Below, in pieces: positions 26,878 to 35,924 of a stretch of DNA of 64,000 nucleotides. The position numbers were made by a program, and so were the translations under genes. The DNA lies in the NCBI RefSeq assembly GCF_000192745.1, contig NC_015259.1, positions 1,751,001-1,815,000 on the forward strand, written 5' to 3'. This DNA is from Polymorphum gilvum SL003B-26A1 (GTDB lineage Bacteria; Pseudomonadota; Alphaproteobacteria; Rhizobiales; Stappiaceae). The notes under the pieces were generated by a model. It saw only the letters and a list, made by a program, of their open reading frames with translations. It did no database searches and had not been told where the DNA came from. How positions within the stretch are numbered: position 1 is the first letter of the stretch; each line of letters begins with the position of its first letter.

Positions 26878-26899
26878 ACCCGCGCCGCCGCGCGGGTGA
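26878..26899. terminator. Early-operon hairpin, copy 1 of 3
   Basis: CACCCGCG and CGCGGGTG form a perfect 8-bp stem with a CCGCCG loop. It lies 56 bp after mor and is followed by a weak T-rich stretch. Identical hairpins occur at 34285 and 41536. Confidence 0.65.
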
Positions 26900-26986
26900 T
26901 AGTCCTTTCCCGATCATGACAGATTGACCGTGAAGCGTTCTTGAGGCGCGCCATCACGGTGCGCCTTGCGCGATGCGAGGCCCGTC

Positions 26987-27742
26987 ATGACCGACCCCTT
27001 CTACATTTACCGCCCCCTGCTCGACCTGATCGGCCGGTCCGAGGGCACCGACCGTGGGCGCGGCTACAACGAGACGCTCGGCTACGGCGCCTTCAGCGGC
27101 GGCGACCACGACCTGGTCGCCATGACGCTCGACCAGATCGACGAGCTGCAGACGGCGATGCTGGCCCATCCGAAAAACTCCCTCAATTCCTCCGCGCTCG
27201 GCCGCTACCAGATCGTGCGCACCACGCTGCGCAAGATCCGCAAGCAGCTGAAGCTGTCCGGCCTGGAGCTCTATTCGGCGGAGATGCAGGACCGGCTGGG
27301 CTGCTACCTGCTCGGCGTGCGCGGGATCGACCGCTGGCTTGGCGGCGTGATCAGCCGCGACGCGCTGATGGACGCGCTCGCCAAGGAGTGGGCCTCGCTG
27401 CCCACCTCCAAGGGGGTCGGCCATTACTCGGGCCAGCGCGCCAGCGTCAGCACGGCGGCGGTTTTCCTGGCGCTGGAAGAGGTGCAGCGGCGGCGCGGCC
27501 TGCATACCGGCGCGCCCGTGACGGCAAAGCCGCCTCAATCCGCCTCCGGCAAGGATGCGGCGGCGGCGGGAGCGGCCGCAGCGGCGGGCACCTGCGCGGC
27601 CGCCGTCACCGAGACCGACAACACCCTGGTGCTGCTGCTCGCCGGAACGCTCGCCATGGCCGGCGTGCTTGCCGTCTATCTGGCCTGGCGCCATCGCACC
27701 GTCATCCGCGCCTTCCTCAAATCCATGGGAGACAAGCTATGA
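26987..27742 (+). CDS. Phage endolysin, lambda R-like (GH104-type), with C-terminal membrane anchor
   Basis: The 251-residue protein has LLDLIGRSEGTDRGRGYNET, with probable catalytic Glu19, then LGYGAFSGGDHDL and SSALGRYQIV, as in lambda R-type muralytic enzymes. An Ala-rich linker (residues 185-205) leads to a transmembrane helix TLVLLLAGTLAMAGVLAVYL and a basic tail. It should cut the glycan strands of peptidoglycan at lysis. The C-terminal rather than N-terminal anchor is unusual for a phage endolysin and may keep it membrane bound. ATG 26987 was chosen from alignment with the family start. Confidence 0.85.
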   Translation: MTDPFYIYRPLLDLIGRSEGTDRGRGYNETLGYGAFSGGDHDLVAMTLDQIDELQTAMLAHPKNSLNSSALGRYQIVRTTLRKIRKQLKLSGLELYSAEMQDRLGCYLLGVRGIDRWLGGVISRDALMDALAKEWASLPTSKGVGHYSGQRASVSTAAVFLALEEVQRRRGLHTGAPVTAKPPQSASGKDAAAAGAAAAAGTCAAAVTETDNTLVLLLAGTLAMAGVLAVYLAWRHRTVIRAFLKSMGDKL

Positions 27743-28272
27743 GCCCGCTTCTGGCCATCGCGCTCGACATCGGCGCGAACGTGCTCGCCAAGGTCCTGCG
27801 CCAGCACGGCGGCGCGCCCGGCGGGATCGCCGCCGACGTCGCCGAGACGGCGGTGCGCTCGATCGCCAATCAGCTGGGCGTCGAGCCGAGCGAGCAGGCG
27901 ATCGCGGAGCGCTACGCGCAAGACCCGCAAGCGGTCCGCCAGGCGGTGACGGCGGTGGACGCGGACCTGGGCGCGGTGGCTCAGGCGGCCAGCGAGGCGG
28001 TGCGCTCCTATCACGGTGTGCTGCTCGCGGACGCCAAATCCGACAGGCTGCTGAACCGGATCTGGCGGCCGCTGAACGGCATCCTGTTCGCGCTGGCGTG
28101 TTTCGCCCTGGTCGGCTCGTTCTGCCGGCTGATGTACATCGGCGACACGGCGACCATCGCCAATGCCTCGGTCGCCTACGGCTTCCTGGGCACGGTGCTG
28201 GGCACCTGGGCGGGCGTCGTCGGGGTCTATGTCTGGCGGCGCTCGGACGAAAAGTGCCGGGGCCACGCGTGA
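27739..28272 (+). CDS. Phage holin of the GTA 3TM type
   Basis: The 177-residue protein starts in an ATGA overlap with the endolysin gene. A long soluble N-terminus is followed by LLNRIWRPLNGILFALACFA and two further hydrophobic stretches near the C-terminus (VAYGFLGTVLGTWAGVVGVY). RIWRPLNG is typical of the three-TM holin family shared with gene transfer agents. It should make the inner-membrane holes that start lysis. Confidence 0.85.
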   Translation: MSPLLAIALDIGANVLAKVLRQHGGAPGGIAADVAETAVRSIANQLGVEPSEQAIAERYAQDPQAVRQAVTAVDADLGAVAQAASEAVRSYHGVLLADAKSDRLLNRIWRPLNGILFALACFALVGSFCRLMYIGDTATIANASVAYGFLGTVLGTWAGVVGVYVWRRSDEKCRGHA

Positions 28273-28487
28273 GCCAGGCGAGCAACTTCGACGTCGAGCT
28301 GGCCGAGGCGCGGGTCGAGAGGGAGCGGGAGGCCGGGGTCAACGCGGTGCGCGCCCGGCTTCAGGGGGCGGGCGCGGCCGACTGCGTCGATTGCGGCGAG
28401 GAGATCCCGCCGGCGCGCCGCCGGGCGATGCCCTCGGCGCGGCGCTGCGCGGGGTGCCAGACCAGGATCGAGGGGAGGCACCGGTGA
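28269..28487 (+). CDS. DksA/TraR-type zinc finger protein
   Basis: The 72-residue product starts at GTG 28269. Four cysteines, Cys39, Cys42, Cys60 and Cys63, form the DksA C4 zinc finger in CVDCGEEIPPARRRAMPSAR plus RCAGC. Short TraR-like proteins bind the RNA polymerase secondary channel and alter transcription. They are common in Mu-like phages near the lysis genes. Confidence 0.9.
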   Translation: MSQASNFDVELAEARVEREREAGVNAVRARLQGAGAADCVDCGEEIPPARRRAMPSARRCAGCQTRIEGRHR

Positions 28488-28813
28488 TGCAGGAGATCAA
28501 GGAGTGGCTGGGCGCGGTGGCGACGGCGTTGTCGATCGGAGCGATCGTCTACACCTGGCTGACGGCGCGCTCGCGCGCCAACAGCGACACGATCAACAGC
28601 CACGAGCGCAAGCTGCGCGAACACGACCGGCGGCTCCAGAAGGTGGAGAACGAGGTGGACCACCTGCCGACCAAGGACGACTTCAACGAGTTGTCCCTGA
28701 AGCTTGAGCGCTCCAACGGGCTGCTGGGCAAGATCGAGGCCGAATACAAGGGCCTGCACGAGGCGGTGAGAAGGATCGAAAAGTATCTGCTAAGCGGGAA
28801 GGGACAGACATGA
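28487..28813 (+). CDS. DUF2730-like membrane/coiled-coil phage protein
   Basis: The 108-residue product has an N-terminal transmembrane helix (VATALSIGAIVYTWLTAR) and then a coiled coil with SHERKLREHDRRLQKVENEV. This matches DUF2730 proteins found between lysis and packaging genes in Mu-like phages. It may be a spanin-like or anchoring protein. It overlaps both neighbouring genes by a few bases. Confidence 0.8.
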   Translation: MQEIKEWLGAVATALSIGAIVYTWLTARSRANSDTINSHERKLREHDRRLQKVENEVDHLPTKDDFNELSLKLERSNGLLGKIEAEYKGLHEAVRRIEKYLLSGKGQT

Positions 28814-29115
28814 CCGGCGGCAAATACGACGATTACCTGGAACAGCGGGGCCGGCTGATCATCCTCCAGCAGCTGGCCTGCGAGTTCAACGGACACATGC
28901 ACGAGGAGCGGATCCAGGGGATCCTGGATCGCTACCTGATCTCGCGCTCGATCGAGTGGGTGCGCACCCAGCTGCGCAAGCTGTCCGAGCTCGGCGCGGT
29001 CAAGCTGCAGCAGGACGGCGGCAAGCTGATCGCCGGCCTGACCCGCGTCGGGCGCGACCACATCGAGCGCCGCTCGCCGCTCGACGGCGTCGCCTGGCCG
29101 GACGACGAGGCGTGA
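28810..29115 (+). CDS. Winged-helix phage protein (VpaChn25_0724-like)
   Basis: The 101-residue protein has RLIILQQLACEFNGHMHEER, then a recognition-like helix SIEWVRTQLRKLSELGAVKL and LTRVGRDHIERR at the end, an ArsR-like winged helix. Members of this family sit just before gp27/gp28 genes in Mu-like prophages. It may regulate late genes or help packaging. Confidence 0.8.
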   Translation: MTGGKYDDYLEQRGRLIILQQLACEFNGHMHEERIQGILDRYLISRSIEWVRTQLRKLSELGAVKLQQDGGKLIAGLTRVGRDHIERRSPLDGVAWPDDEA

Positions 29116-29125
29116 GGGGGCGGCG

Positions 29126-29689
29126 ATGAACACCGAGGGCCGGGGCCGGCTGTCGAGCCTGGAGATGCTTCCCGAGGAAGCGGACGCGGATCTGCTGTGG
29201 CTCAACGACGAACTGCGCGCCGCCAAGCGGCCGCAGACGGCGATCCTCGCCGACTTCAACGCGCGGCTCGCCGATCGCGGCATCGCGCCGATCTCCAAGG
29301 GCGCGTTTTCGCGCTATTCGGTGAAGAAGGCCCGCCAGTGGCGCGACTACGACGAGCGGCTGCGCCTGTCGCGGGATCTTGTTGAAAGCATGGGCGCGGA
29401 CGGCGCCGACAAGATGACGGTGGCCGTGGCCGAGCGGCTCAAGATGGCGGTGGACGGACTGCTGGCCGAGGGCAACCTGTCGCCAAAGGAGGTCGCCCAG
29501 CTCGCCAACGCCAACCGGGCGGCGGTGACGGCGCAGCGCCACGCCATGGAGATCCGCCGCTCTCTGGAGGAGGAACAGCGCCAGAAGCTCGCCGAGGTCG
29601 CCCGCGAGGTCGCCGAGGTCGGCAGGCAGGCCGGGATCTCGGCCGAGACCATGGCGGAGATCAACCGCCGGATCACCGGAGGGGTGTGA
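29126..29689 (+). CDS. Small terminase subunit, Mu gp27/DUF3486 type
   Basis: The 187-residue protein has LPEEADADLLWLNDELRAAK, then ILADFNARLADRGIAPISKG, which is DUF3486. The C-terminal half forms a long coiled coil (RRSLEEEQRQKLAEVAREVA). It should recognise phage DNA, near the left end, for headful packaging and contact the large subunit encoded next, which starts directly after its stop. Confidence 0.9.
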   Translation: MNTEGRGRLSSLEMLPEEADADLLWLNDELRAAKRPQTAILADFNARLADRGIAPISKGAFSRYSVKKARQWRDYDERLRLSRDLVESMGADGADKMTVAVAERLKMAVDGLLAEGNLSPKEVAQLANANRAAVTAQRHAMEIRRSLEEEQRQKLAEVAREVAEVGRQAGISAETMAEINRRITGGV

Positions 29690-31102
29690 ATGGGCCGCGC
29701 GCTTGTCATCCCGACGAACCAGGAGGCGATCTTCCTTCCCTACCAGGCGCGCTGGGTCTACGACATGTCGCGGCTGAAGCTGATGGAAAAGGGCCGGCAG
29801 ATCGGCCTGTCCTGGTCGACCGCCTATGCCTGCGTGTCGCGGACCGCGCTCGCCGGCGCGCGCCATGACCAGTGGGTGTCGTCGCGCGACGACATCCAGG
29901 CGCGGCTGTTCCTGGAGGACTGCAAGCTGTGGGCGTCCGGCATCGATCTCGCCGCGCGCGACCTCGGCGAACAGGCGATCGACGAGGACGGCAAGCACAG
30001 CGCCTATGTGCTGCGGTTTTCCAACGGCCGCCGCATCCATTCGATGAGCTCCAACCCGGACGCCCAGGCGGGCAAGCGCGGCGGGCGCGTGCTCGACGAG
30101 TTCGCGCTGCATCCCGATCCGCGCAAGCTCTGGTCGATCGCCTATCCCGGCATCACCTGGGGCGGCAACATGGAGGTGATCTCCACCCACCGCGGCTCGG
30201 GGAACTTCTTCAACCAGCTGGTGCGCGAGGCGCGCGAGAGCGGCAATCCGAAGAAGATCAGCCTGCACCGGGTGACGCTGCAGGACGCGCTCGACGACGG
30301 CTTCCTGTGGAAGCTGCAGCAGTCGCTGCCCGAGGACGACGAGCGGCAGGAGATGACGGAGGCCGATTACTATGACTGGGTCAAGGCCGGCTGCGCCGAC
30401 GAGGAAAGCTTCCTGCAGGAGTACATGTGCCAGCCGGCCGACGACGACGCGGCGTTCCTGGAATACGACCTGATCGCGGCGTGTGAGTATCCCGGCGACA
30501 GTCCCTGGCGCACCATGGAGGGCGGCCGGCTGTTCGCCGGCATCGATATCGGCCGCAAGAGGGACCTGACCGTCCTTTGGGTGGTCGAGCAGCTCGGCGA
30601 CGTGTTCTACACGCGCCACATCGAGGCGCTGCAGGCCATGACCAAGTCGGAGCAGGAAAAGATCCTGTGGCCCTGGCTGGCGCGCTGCGAGCGGGTGGCG
30701 ATCGACAGCACCGGCCTCGGCATCGGCTGGGCGGACGACGCCCAGGACAAGTTCGGCAAGTACCGGGTCGAGGCGGTCAATTTTTCAGGAGCCATCAAGG
30801 AGGCGCTCGCCTATCCGGTGCGCGGCCGCATGGAGGACCGGCGGCTACGCATCCCCTACGACCCGACGATCCGGGCGGACCTGCGCTCGGTGACCAAGCA
30901 GGTAACGGCGGCGGGCAACATCCGCTTCACCGCCGAGCGCACGCCCGACGGCCACGCCGACCGCTTCTGGGCGCTGGCGCTGGCGCTGCACGCCGCCGAC
31001 GGCCAGCCGGCCGGAAGCTGGCGGCCGATGTCGGCCGCGCCGACCCACGGCGCGCACCAGGCACAGACCCCGGACGAGAACTGGATCCCAGCCGATGCTT
31101 AA
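29690..31102 (+). CDS. Large terminase subunit, Mu gp28 type
   Basis: The 470-residue protein has PYQARWVYDMSRLKLMEKGR, then QIGLSWSTAY (the ATPase loop region), and SPDAQAGKRGG-like SSNPDAQAGKRGGRVLDEFA around Walker B. A RNase H-like nuclease domain follows with Asp residues in FAGIDIGRKRDLTVLWVVEQ and RVAIDSTGLGIGW. It powers DNA packaging and cuts the concatemer or host DNA. The C-terminal 40 residues are low complexity. It overlaps the portal gene by 8 bp. Confidence 0.92.
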   Translation: MGRALVIPTNQEAIFLPYQARWVYDMSRLKLMEKGRQIGLSWSTAYACVSRTALAGARHDQWVSSRDDIQARLFLEDCKLWASGIDLAARDLGEQAIDEDGKHSAYVLRFSNGRRIHSMSSNPDAQAGKRGGRVLDEFALHPDPRKLWSIAYPGITWGGNMEVISTHRGSGNFFNQLVREARESGNPKKISLHRVTLQDALDDGFLWKLQQSLPEDDERQEMTEADYYDWVKAGCADEESFLQEYMCQPADDDAAFLEYDLIAACEYPGDSPWRTMEGGRLFAGIDIGRKRDLTVLWVVEQLGDVFYTRHIEALQAMTKSEQEKILWPWLARCERVAIDSTGLGIGWADDAQDKFGKYRVEAVNFSGAIKEALAYPVRGRMEDRRLRIPYDPTIRADLRSVTKQVTAAGNIRFTAERTPDGHADRFWALALALHAADGQPAGSWRPMSAAPTHGAHQAQTPDENWIPADA

Positions 31103-33179
31103 AACCGTTTCAAAGGCCGTTTCAAAGGCCCTTACGGCCATGCGCCACGGCACCGGCCTGCCGTTCTGGGCCGGCCTGCTGAAGCGCACCAGCTACAACT
31201 ACGCCCGGGAGGTCGGCGACGGGCTGGACAGCTCTGTGGTGACCGCGCCAATCCAGTGGATCCAGCGCGCCATGCCGGAGGCCACCTTGACGGTGCGCCG
31301 GCGCAAGGCGGACGGCAGCCACGAGGAACTGCCGGGGCACAAGATGCTGGAGCTGATCGACCGGCCCAATGCCTACTATGGCGACCTGACGCTGTGGGCC
31401 GGCACGCTGCTTTCCTATCTTTTCGACGGCAACGGCTACTGGGTGAAGGTGCGCAACGGCGTCGGCCGGCCGGTCGAGCTGTGGTACGTGCCGCACTGGA
31501 CAATGGAGCCCAAGCCGTCGCGCGACGGCTCGGTGTTCCTGTCGCACTACACCTATTCGCCCGGCGGCGGCGTGCCGCCGATCGACCTGTCGCCCGACGA
31601 CGTGGTGCACTTCCGCCACGGGATCGACCCGCGCAACCCGCGCAAGGGCCTCAGCCCGCTCGCCGGCACGCTGCGCGAGATCTTCATGGACCTGGAGAGC
31701 TCGAATTTCGTGGCGTCGCTGTTGCGCAACATGGGCGTGCCGGGCGTGGTGATCAGCCCCAAGGCGGGCGGCACGGTGGCGCCGGAGGACGTGGCGGCCA
31801 CCAAGGCGTGGTTCAACCAGGCGTTCACCGGCGACCGGCGCGGCGGCGCCCTGGTGATGGGCGCGCCGACCGACGTGTCGCCCTACGGCTTCAACCCGCA
31901 ACAGATGAACATGTCGGAAAGCCGGGACGTCGCCGAGGAACGGATCTGCGCGTGTCTCGGCATTCCGGCCGCCGTGGTCGGCTTCGGCGCCGGCCTGCAG
32001 ACCTCCAAGGTCGGGGCGACCATGGGCGAGCTGGTCAAGCTCGCCTGGCGCAACGGCATGCTGCCGGTGCTGCGCGTGCTCGCCGACGAGCTCGACCGCT
32101 CGCTGCTGCCCGACTTCGGCGAAGCCACCGGGCTGAAGTGCCACTTCGACACGTCGGAGGTGCTGGCGCTGCAGGACGAACTGGACAAGGCGGCGACCCG
32201 CTGGAACACGATGGTGCAGGGCGGCTGGGTCGAGATCGCGGAGGCGCGCGAGGCCATGGGGCTCGACGTCGACGACAGCCACCGGATCTACCTGCGGCCG
32301 GCGATGGCGCTGGAGACGCCGGCGGGCGGCGCGCCGCAGCCGCAGCCGGCACCGAAGGAGCCGGAGCCGAAGGAACAGAAGGCCCGGGCGAGCAGGAGCG
32401 CGATCAGAACCGGTGCCGCCTACCTGGACACGCTGCGCCGCCAGGAAGGGCCGCTGCAAAAGACACTCGAACGCCGCCTGAAGGGGTTCTTCGGCGATCT
32501 TGGCAAGGCCGCGAAGGACGCGGCCTTGCCGCTACTGGAAATACAGGATCTCTCGCCGAAATCAGGCAAGGAAGAAGAACAGAAATCCGACGACCTTCTG
32601 GTCGCGCAGATCCTGGATCAGCTCGGCATCGAGGCGCACCGCACCACCTTCGCCAAGATCTACGAGGCGCAGTACCTGGAGACGGCCAGGAAGGTCAGCG
32701 AGGCCGCCGAGCTGGCCGGGATCTCCGGCAGCCTGCCCGATCCGGTGGCGCGCGCCGTCGCCGGCGCCGGCGGCCGCCGCTCGGGCCTGGTCGACCTATC
32801 CGCGCAGACGCGCAAGGCGCTGTTCGACGCGATCGCCGAAGGCCGCGCAGAGGGTGAGGGCGCGCCGCAGCTTGCCGCCCGGATCGCGGATTACGTGGAG
32901 GGTGGCCCCTACAAGGAAGTGTCGACGCGGGCGCGCATCATCGCGCGCACCGAGACCAAGTACGCGCAAAACATCTCGACGATCGAGCGGGCCCGCGCCG
33001 CCAATGTGGAACAGTTCATCGTGTTCGACGGACGGCTCGGGCCGGACCGGTCCGACCCCGACCACATCGCGCGCAACGGCTCGATCGTCTCGGCCGCCGA
33101 GGCGAGCCAGATGGCGGCGGACGAACATCCCAACGGGACGCTGTCCTTCGCGCCCTATTTCGCAGACGAGGAGGACTGA
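31095..33179 (+). CDS. HK97-type portal protein fused to a MuF-like minor head domain
   Basis: This 694-residue protein starts with an HK97 (PF04860-type) portal of about 410 residues (TAPIQWIQRAMPEATLTVRR; DVVHFRHGIDPRNPRKGLSP). After a Pro/Glu/Lys-rich linker comes a MuF-like domain with RIIARTETKYAQNISTIERA and VFDGRLGPDRSDPDHIARNG near the C-terminus. The portal is the DNA channel of the head; MuF proteins are injected or help head assembly. They are usually separate genes. The frame is intact across the joint, so the fusion looks natural. Confidence 0.88.
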   Translation: MLKTVSKAVSKALTAMRHGTGLPFWAGLLKRTSYNYAREVGDGLDSSVVTAPIQWIQRAMPEATLTVRRRKADGSHEELPGHKMLELIDRPNAYYGDLTLWAGTLLSYLFDGNGYWVKVRNGVGRPVELWYVPHWTMEPKPSRDGSVFLSHYTYSPGGGVPPIDLSPDDVVHFRHGIDPRNPRKGLSPLAGTLREIFMDLESSNFVASLLRNMGVPGVVISPKAGGTVAPEDVAATKAWFNQAFTGDRRGGALVMGAPTDVSPYGFNPQQMNMSESRDVAEERICACLGIPAAVVGFGAGLQTSKVGATMGELVKLAWRNGMLPVLRVLADELDRSLLPDFGEATGLKCHFDTSEVLALQDELDKAATRWNTMVQGGWVEIAEAREAMGLDVDDSHRIYLRPAMALETPAGGAPQPQPAPKEPEPKEQKARASRSAIRTGAAYLDTLRRQEGPLQKTLERRLKGFFGDLGKAAKDAALPLLEIQDLSPKSGKEEEQKSDDLLVAQILDQLGIEAHRTTFAKIYEAQYLETARKVSEAAELAGISGSLPDPVARAVAGAGGRRSGLVDLSAQTRKALFDAIAEGRAEGEGAPQLAARIADYVEGGPYKEVSTRARIIARTETKYAQNISTIERARAANVEQFIVFDGRLGPDRSDPDHIARNGSIVSAAEASQMAADEHPNGTLSFAPYFADEED

Positions 33180-33180
33180 C

Positions 33181-34062
33181 ATGAGCTGTCCGCATTGCAA
33201 CGACACCGGATCCGTCGAGGCCAACGGCCAGAAGCGGCCCTGCGCGGCCTGCCGGCCGGTTGAGACCGACGCCACGCCACCCACCGGAAAGGGACGGACG
33301 ATGAAGAACGAGACCAAGGCCATCACGGTCGAAAAGATGGACGGCGCGGGCAAGGGCCTGGCGCGCATCGCCACCCTGTCGGCGATCGACAGCGACGGCG
33401 ACACCTATGTCCCGGGCGCCTTTTCGTGGAAGGAGGGCGGCGAGCAGTGGGTGCCGATCCTGCCGGCGCACCAGCGCACCGCCATGCCGCTCGGCAAGGC
33501 CCGCATCTACGAGGACGGCGACGCGGCCCTGGCCGAGCTGCACCTGAACCTCGACACGCAGGTGGGCCGCGACTGGCACAAGACGCTGAAGTTCGACCTG
33601 GAGCACGGCGCGAGCGTCCAGGAGTACTCCTACGGCTTCGGCACGCTCGACCATGTGATCGAGAACCGCGACGGCGAGCGGGTGCGCGTCCTGAAGCGGC
33701 TCGACGTGCACGAGATCTCGCCGGTGGTGCGCGGCGCGGGCGTCGGCACGGGGACGCTGGCGCTGAAGTCGCACGGCAGTTTCGCCGACCAGATCGAGGC
33801 GGTGATCCTGGAGATCGGCGACATCGTGGCGCGCGCCGGATCGGTCAAGGCGCTGCGCGAGGCGCAGGGCCGGGAGATGAGCGCAGAGCGGATGGAGCAG
33901 CTCGACCGGCTGAAGCAGCGCCTGGACGCGCTGCTCAAGGGCGCACCGGACCCGGACGCTGAAGCGGCCCCGGCCGGCGACGAGGCCAAGGCGCGCGCGG
34001 AGGCCGAGCGGCTGGCGGCCGACTGGCTCACCCGCGACGCCCGCCGGCGCACCGGCCGGTAG
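33181..34062 (+). CDS. HK97-type prohead protease with N-terminal zinc-ribbon extension
   Basis: From ATG 33181 (ribosome-binding site GAGGAGG) the 293-residue product begins with CPHCNDTGSVEANGQKRPCA plus AC, a CxxC...CxxC ribbon like those of DnaJ. The protease proper begins at MKNETKAITVEKMDGAGKG (an alternative ATG lies at 33301). It shows SAIDSDGDTYVPGAFSW, then LPAHQRTAMPLGKAR with the catalytic His region, and SYGFGTLD. It cleaves the capsid delta domain during maturation. The ribbon could also be a separate leader peptide. Confidence 0.8.
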   Translation: MSCPHCNDTGSVEANGQKRPCAACRPVETDATPPTGKGRTMKNETKAITVEKMDGAGKGLARIATLSAIDSDGDTYVPGAFSWKEGGEQWVPILPAHQRTAMPLGKARIYEDGDAALAELHLNLDTQVGRDWHKTLKFDLEHGASVQEYSYGFGTLDHVIENRDGERVRVLKRLDVHEISPVVRGAGVGTGTLALKSHGSFADQIEAVILEIGDIVARAGSVKALREAQGREMSAERMEQLDRLKQRLDALLKGAPDPDAEAAPAGDEAKARAEAERLAADWLTRDARRRTGR

Positions 34063-34284
34063 ACGACCGGATCCAAATAAACGGCCGCTGAGCGCGTTCG
34101 TCCCCTCGGCGGTCCCTCGGGTCGTTTTCGACCCGCGCCCTGTTTAAATTCCGGTTTAATCGGGGTTGCAGGCGATCTTCAGCCGCCTCGGGGCGATTTG
34201 ACAGGTCATGACCGGTGCCGTCTTGCCAAAAGGCGGGGCGGCACATTAAAAGAGCCTGTCTCCCCATTCCCGTCTTCCCGCCGC

Positions 34285-34310
34285 CACCCGCGCCGCCGCG
34301 CGGGTGTTTT
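34285..34310. terminator. Hairpin copy 2 of 3, between protease and capsid genes
   Basis: CACCCGCG, loop CCGCCG and CGCGGGTG are followed directly by TTTT, so this copy is a good intrinsic terminator. It lies in the 363-bp gap 34063-34425, which otherwise holds only a TTGACA at 34198 without a clear -10 and the capsid ribosome-binding site. Confidence 0.75.
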
Positions 34311-34425
34311 CGTTCGCGCCCGCTTTTTAGTTTCGATCCATGCCGGCGCCGGACGCCGGCCGAACCCTTGAGGTCAGCGCGCGGACGTGAGGACCGGTTG
34401 AAAATTCAGATCATGGAGATGTGGG

Positions 34426-35721
34426 ATGACCACCGCAAAGCAGGTCCGCGAGAAGCTCGCGGCAAGGCAGGATGAGCTCGGCAAGGTGTTCGCCGAGGCC
34501 AAGACCGACGACGGGTCTTACGACTTCAACCGGGTGAAGTGCCTGGGCGAGGACGTCAAGGGCTCGATCGCGGTCGCCGAGAAGGTCAAGGCGATGAACG
34601 CCGAGCTCGACGAGCTGGCGCAGCAGGCCGAGGCGCTGGAAGCGGCCGAGAAGGCCGCCGACGATCACGCCCGGCGCGAGAAGGCCGTGGGCTTCCGGCC
34701 GGGGTTCCCAGAGGGCGGCAGCGCCCGGGCGCAAGCGGCCATGAAATCGCTGGGCGAGCTGCTCGCCGAGGCAAAGACCTACAACGCCTGGATCGAGCGC
34801 GGCTGTCCGGCCGGGATCGACCTCACGTTCGACATCCTGCCGACCGACATGCTGGCCATGGGCATGAAGGCCATGACCCTGCAGGAAAAGGCGCTGATGG
34901 CGACCACGGCCGGCTACGCGCCGGAAAGCGTGCGGATGCCCGGCTTCGTCGAGGCGGTCACCCGGCCGCTGCAGCTGATCGACATCATTCCGTTTTCGCC
35001 GACCGGCCAGGCCTCCATCAAGTACATGGAGGAAACCACGCGCACCCACGCGGCGGCGGAAACGGCCGAAGGCGGCAGCTACGCCGAAAGCACCTTCGTC
35101 TTCACCGAAAAGAGCTCGGACGTGCGCAAGATCACCGACAGCCTGCCGGTGACCGACGAGCAGCTCGACGACGTGCCGATGATGCAGGGCTACGTGAACG
35201 GCCGGCTCGCCTTCGGCATCCGCCAGCGCCTGGACACTCAGGTCTATGTCGGCAACGGCACCGCGCCGAACCTGCGCGGCATCGTCAACGTCTCGGGCAT
35301 CCAGACCCAGGCACGCGGCACGGACCCGGTGCCGGACGTCTTCTTCAAGGCGATGACCAAGGTGCGCACGGTCGGCCGGGCAATCCCGACGCATCACGTG
35401 ATGCACCCGACCGACTGGCAGTCGATCCGCCTGCTGCGCACCGCCGACGGCGTCTACATCTGGGGCAGCCCGTCGGAGGCCGGTCCGGAGCGCCTGTGGG
35501 GCCTGCCCGTCGTCCAGAACGAGGCACGCGCCTCGGGCAGCGGCCTGACGGGCTCGTTCCAGCCGGCGTGGATCTCCGGCTTCGAACGCCGGGGCGTCGA
35601 CATCCAGATCGGTTACGTCGGCACTCAGTTCACCGAGGGCAAGCGCACGGTGCGCGGCGACATGCGCGCCGGCCTGGTGGTGTTCCGTCCGGCCGCCTTC
35701 TGCGACGTGACGGGGTTGTAA
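34426..35721 (+). CDS. HK97-type major capsid protein
   Basis: The 431-residue protein starts with a coiled-coil delta domain of about 100 residues (KVKAMNAELDELAQQAEALE). The HK97 fold follows, with LGELLAEAKTYNAWIERGCP, then RMPGFVEAVTRPLQLIDIIP and HHVMHPTDWQSIRLLRTADG. The delta domain should be cut by the preceding protease. The gene has the ribosome-binding site GGAGATGTGGG and is followed by a strong terminator. Confidence 0.93.
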   Translation: MTTAKQVREKLAARQDELGKVFAEAKTDDGSYDFNRVKCLGEDVKGSIAVAEKVKAMNAELDELAQQAEALEAAEKAADDHARREKAVGFRPGFPEGGSARAQAAMKSLGELLAEAKTYNAWIERGCPAGIDLTFDILPTDMLAMGMKAMTLQEKALMATTAGYAPESVRMPGFVEAVTRPLQLIDIIPFSPTGQASIKYMEETTRTHAAAETAEGGSYAESTFVFTEKSSDVRKITDSLPVTDEQLDDVPMMQGYVNGRLAFGIRQRLDTQVYVGNGTAPNLRGIVNVSGIQTQARGTDPVPDVFFKAMTKVRTVGRAIPTHHVMHPTDWQSIRLLRTADGVYIWGSPSEAGPERLWGLPVVQNEARASGSGLTGSFQPAWISGFERRGVDIQIGYVGTQFTEGKRTVRGDMRAGLVVFRPAAFCDVTGL

Positions 35722-35727
35722 GAATAT

Positions 35728-35750
35728 CCCGCCCGGCAATGCCGGGCGGG
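35728..35750. terminator. Terminator after the capsid gene
   Basis: CCCGCCCGGC, loop AAT and GCCGGGCGGG form a perfect 10-bp stem, followed by CTCTTCTAACT. It lies 6 bp after the capsid stop. Confidence 0.85.
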
Positions 35751-35767
35751 CTCTTCTAACTATCCTT

Positions 35768-35924
35768 GCGCTACCGGGCTTTGCCCTACTTGAGCGCGGA
35801 TACTTGCGCTACCGGAAGTTTTTAAGTGCGCTACCGGCCTTCGGCCTGCTTGAGCGGGTTTGGCCTACTTGTGCGGGTTGGAGGCTTGCGGCCAGCGCTC
35901 AAGTAGGCCGAAGGCCGGTAGCGC
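35768..35924. repeat. Repetitive palindromic region upstream of a head gene
   Basis: The motif GCGCTACCGG occurs at 35768, 35806 and 35828 on the + strand and once inverted near 35915-35924. The third copy and the inverted copy form arms of about 29 bp (35828-35856 and 35895-35924, one or two mismatches) around a 38-base loop. Short internal hairpins (GGCCTTCGGCC) lie inside each arm. It fills the leader of the gene at 35945. Confidence 0.8.

Noticed and set aside
35768-35924. CRISPR array
   Set aside because: The repeated units are palindromic, unequally spaced and found in both orientations, with no spacers or cas genes nearby.
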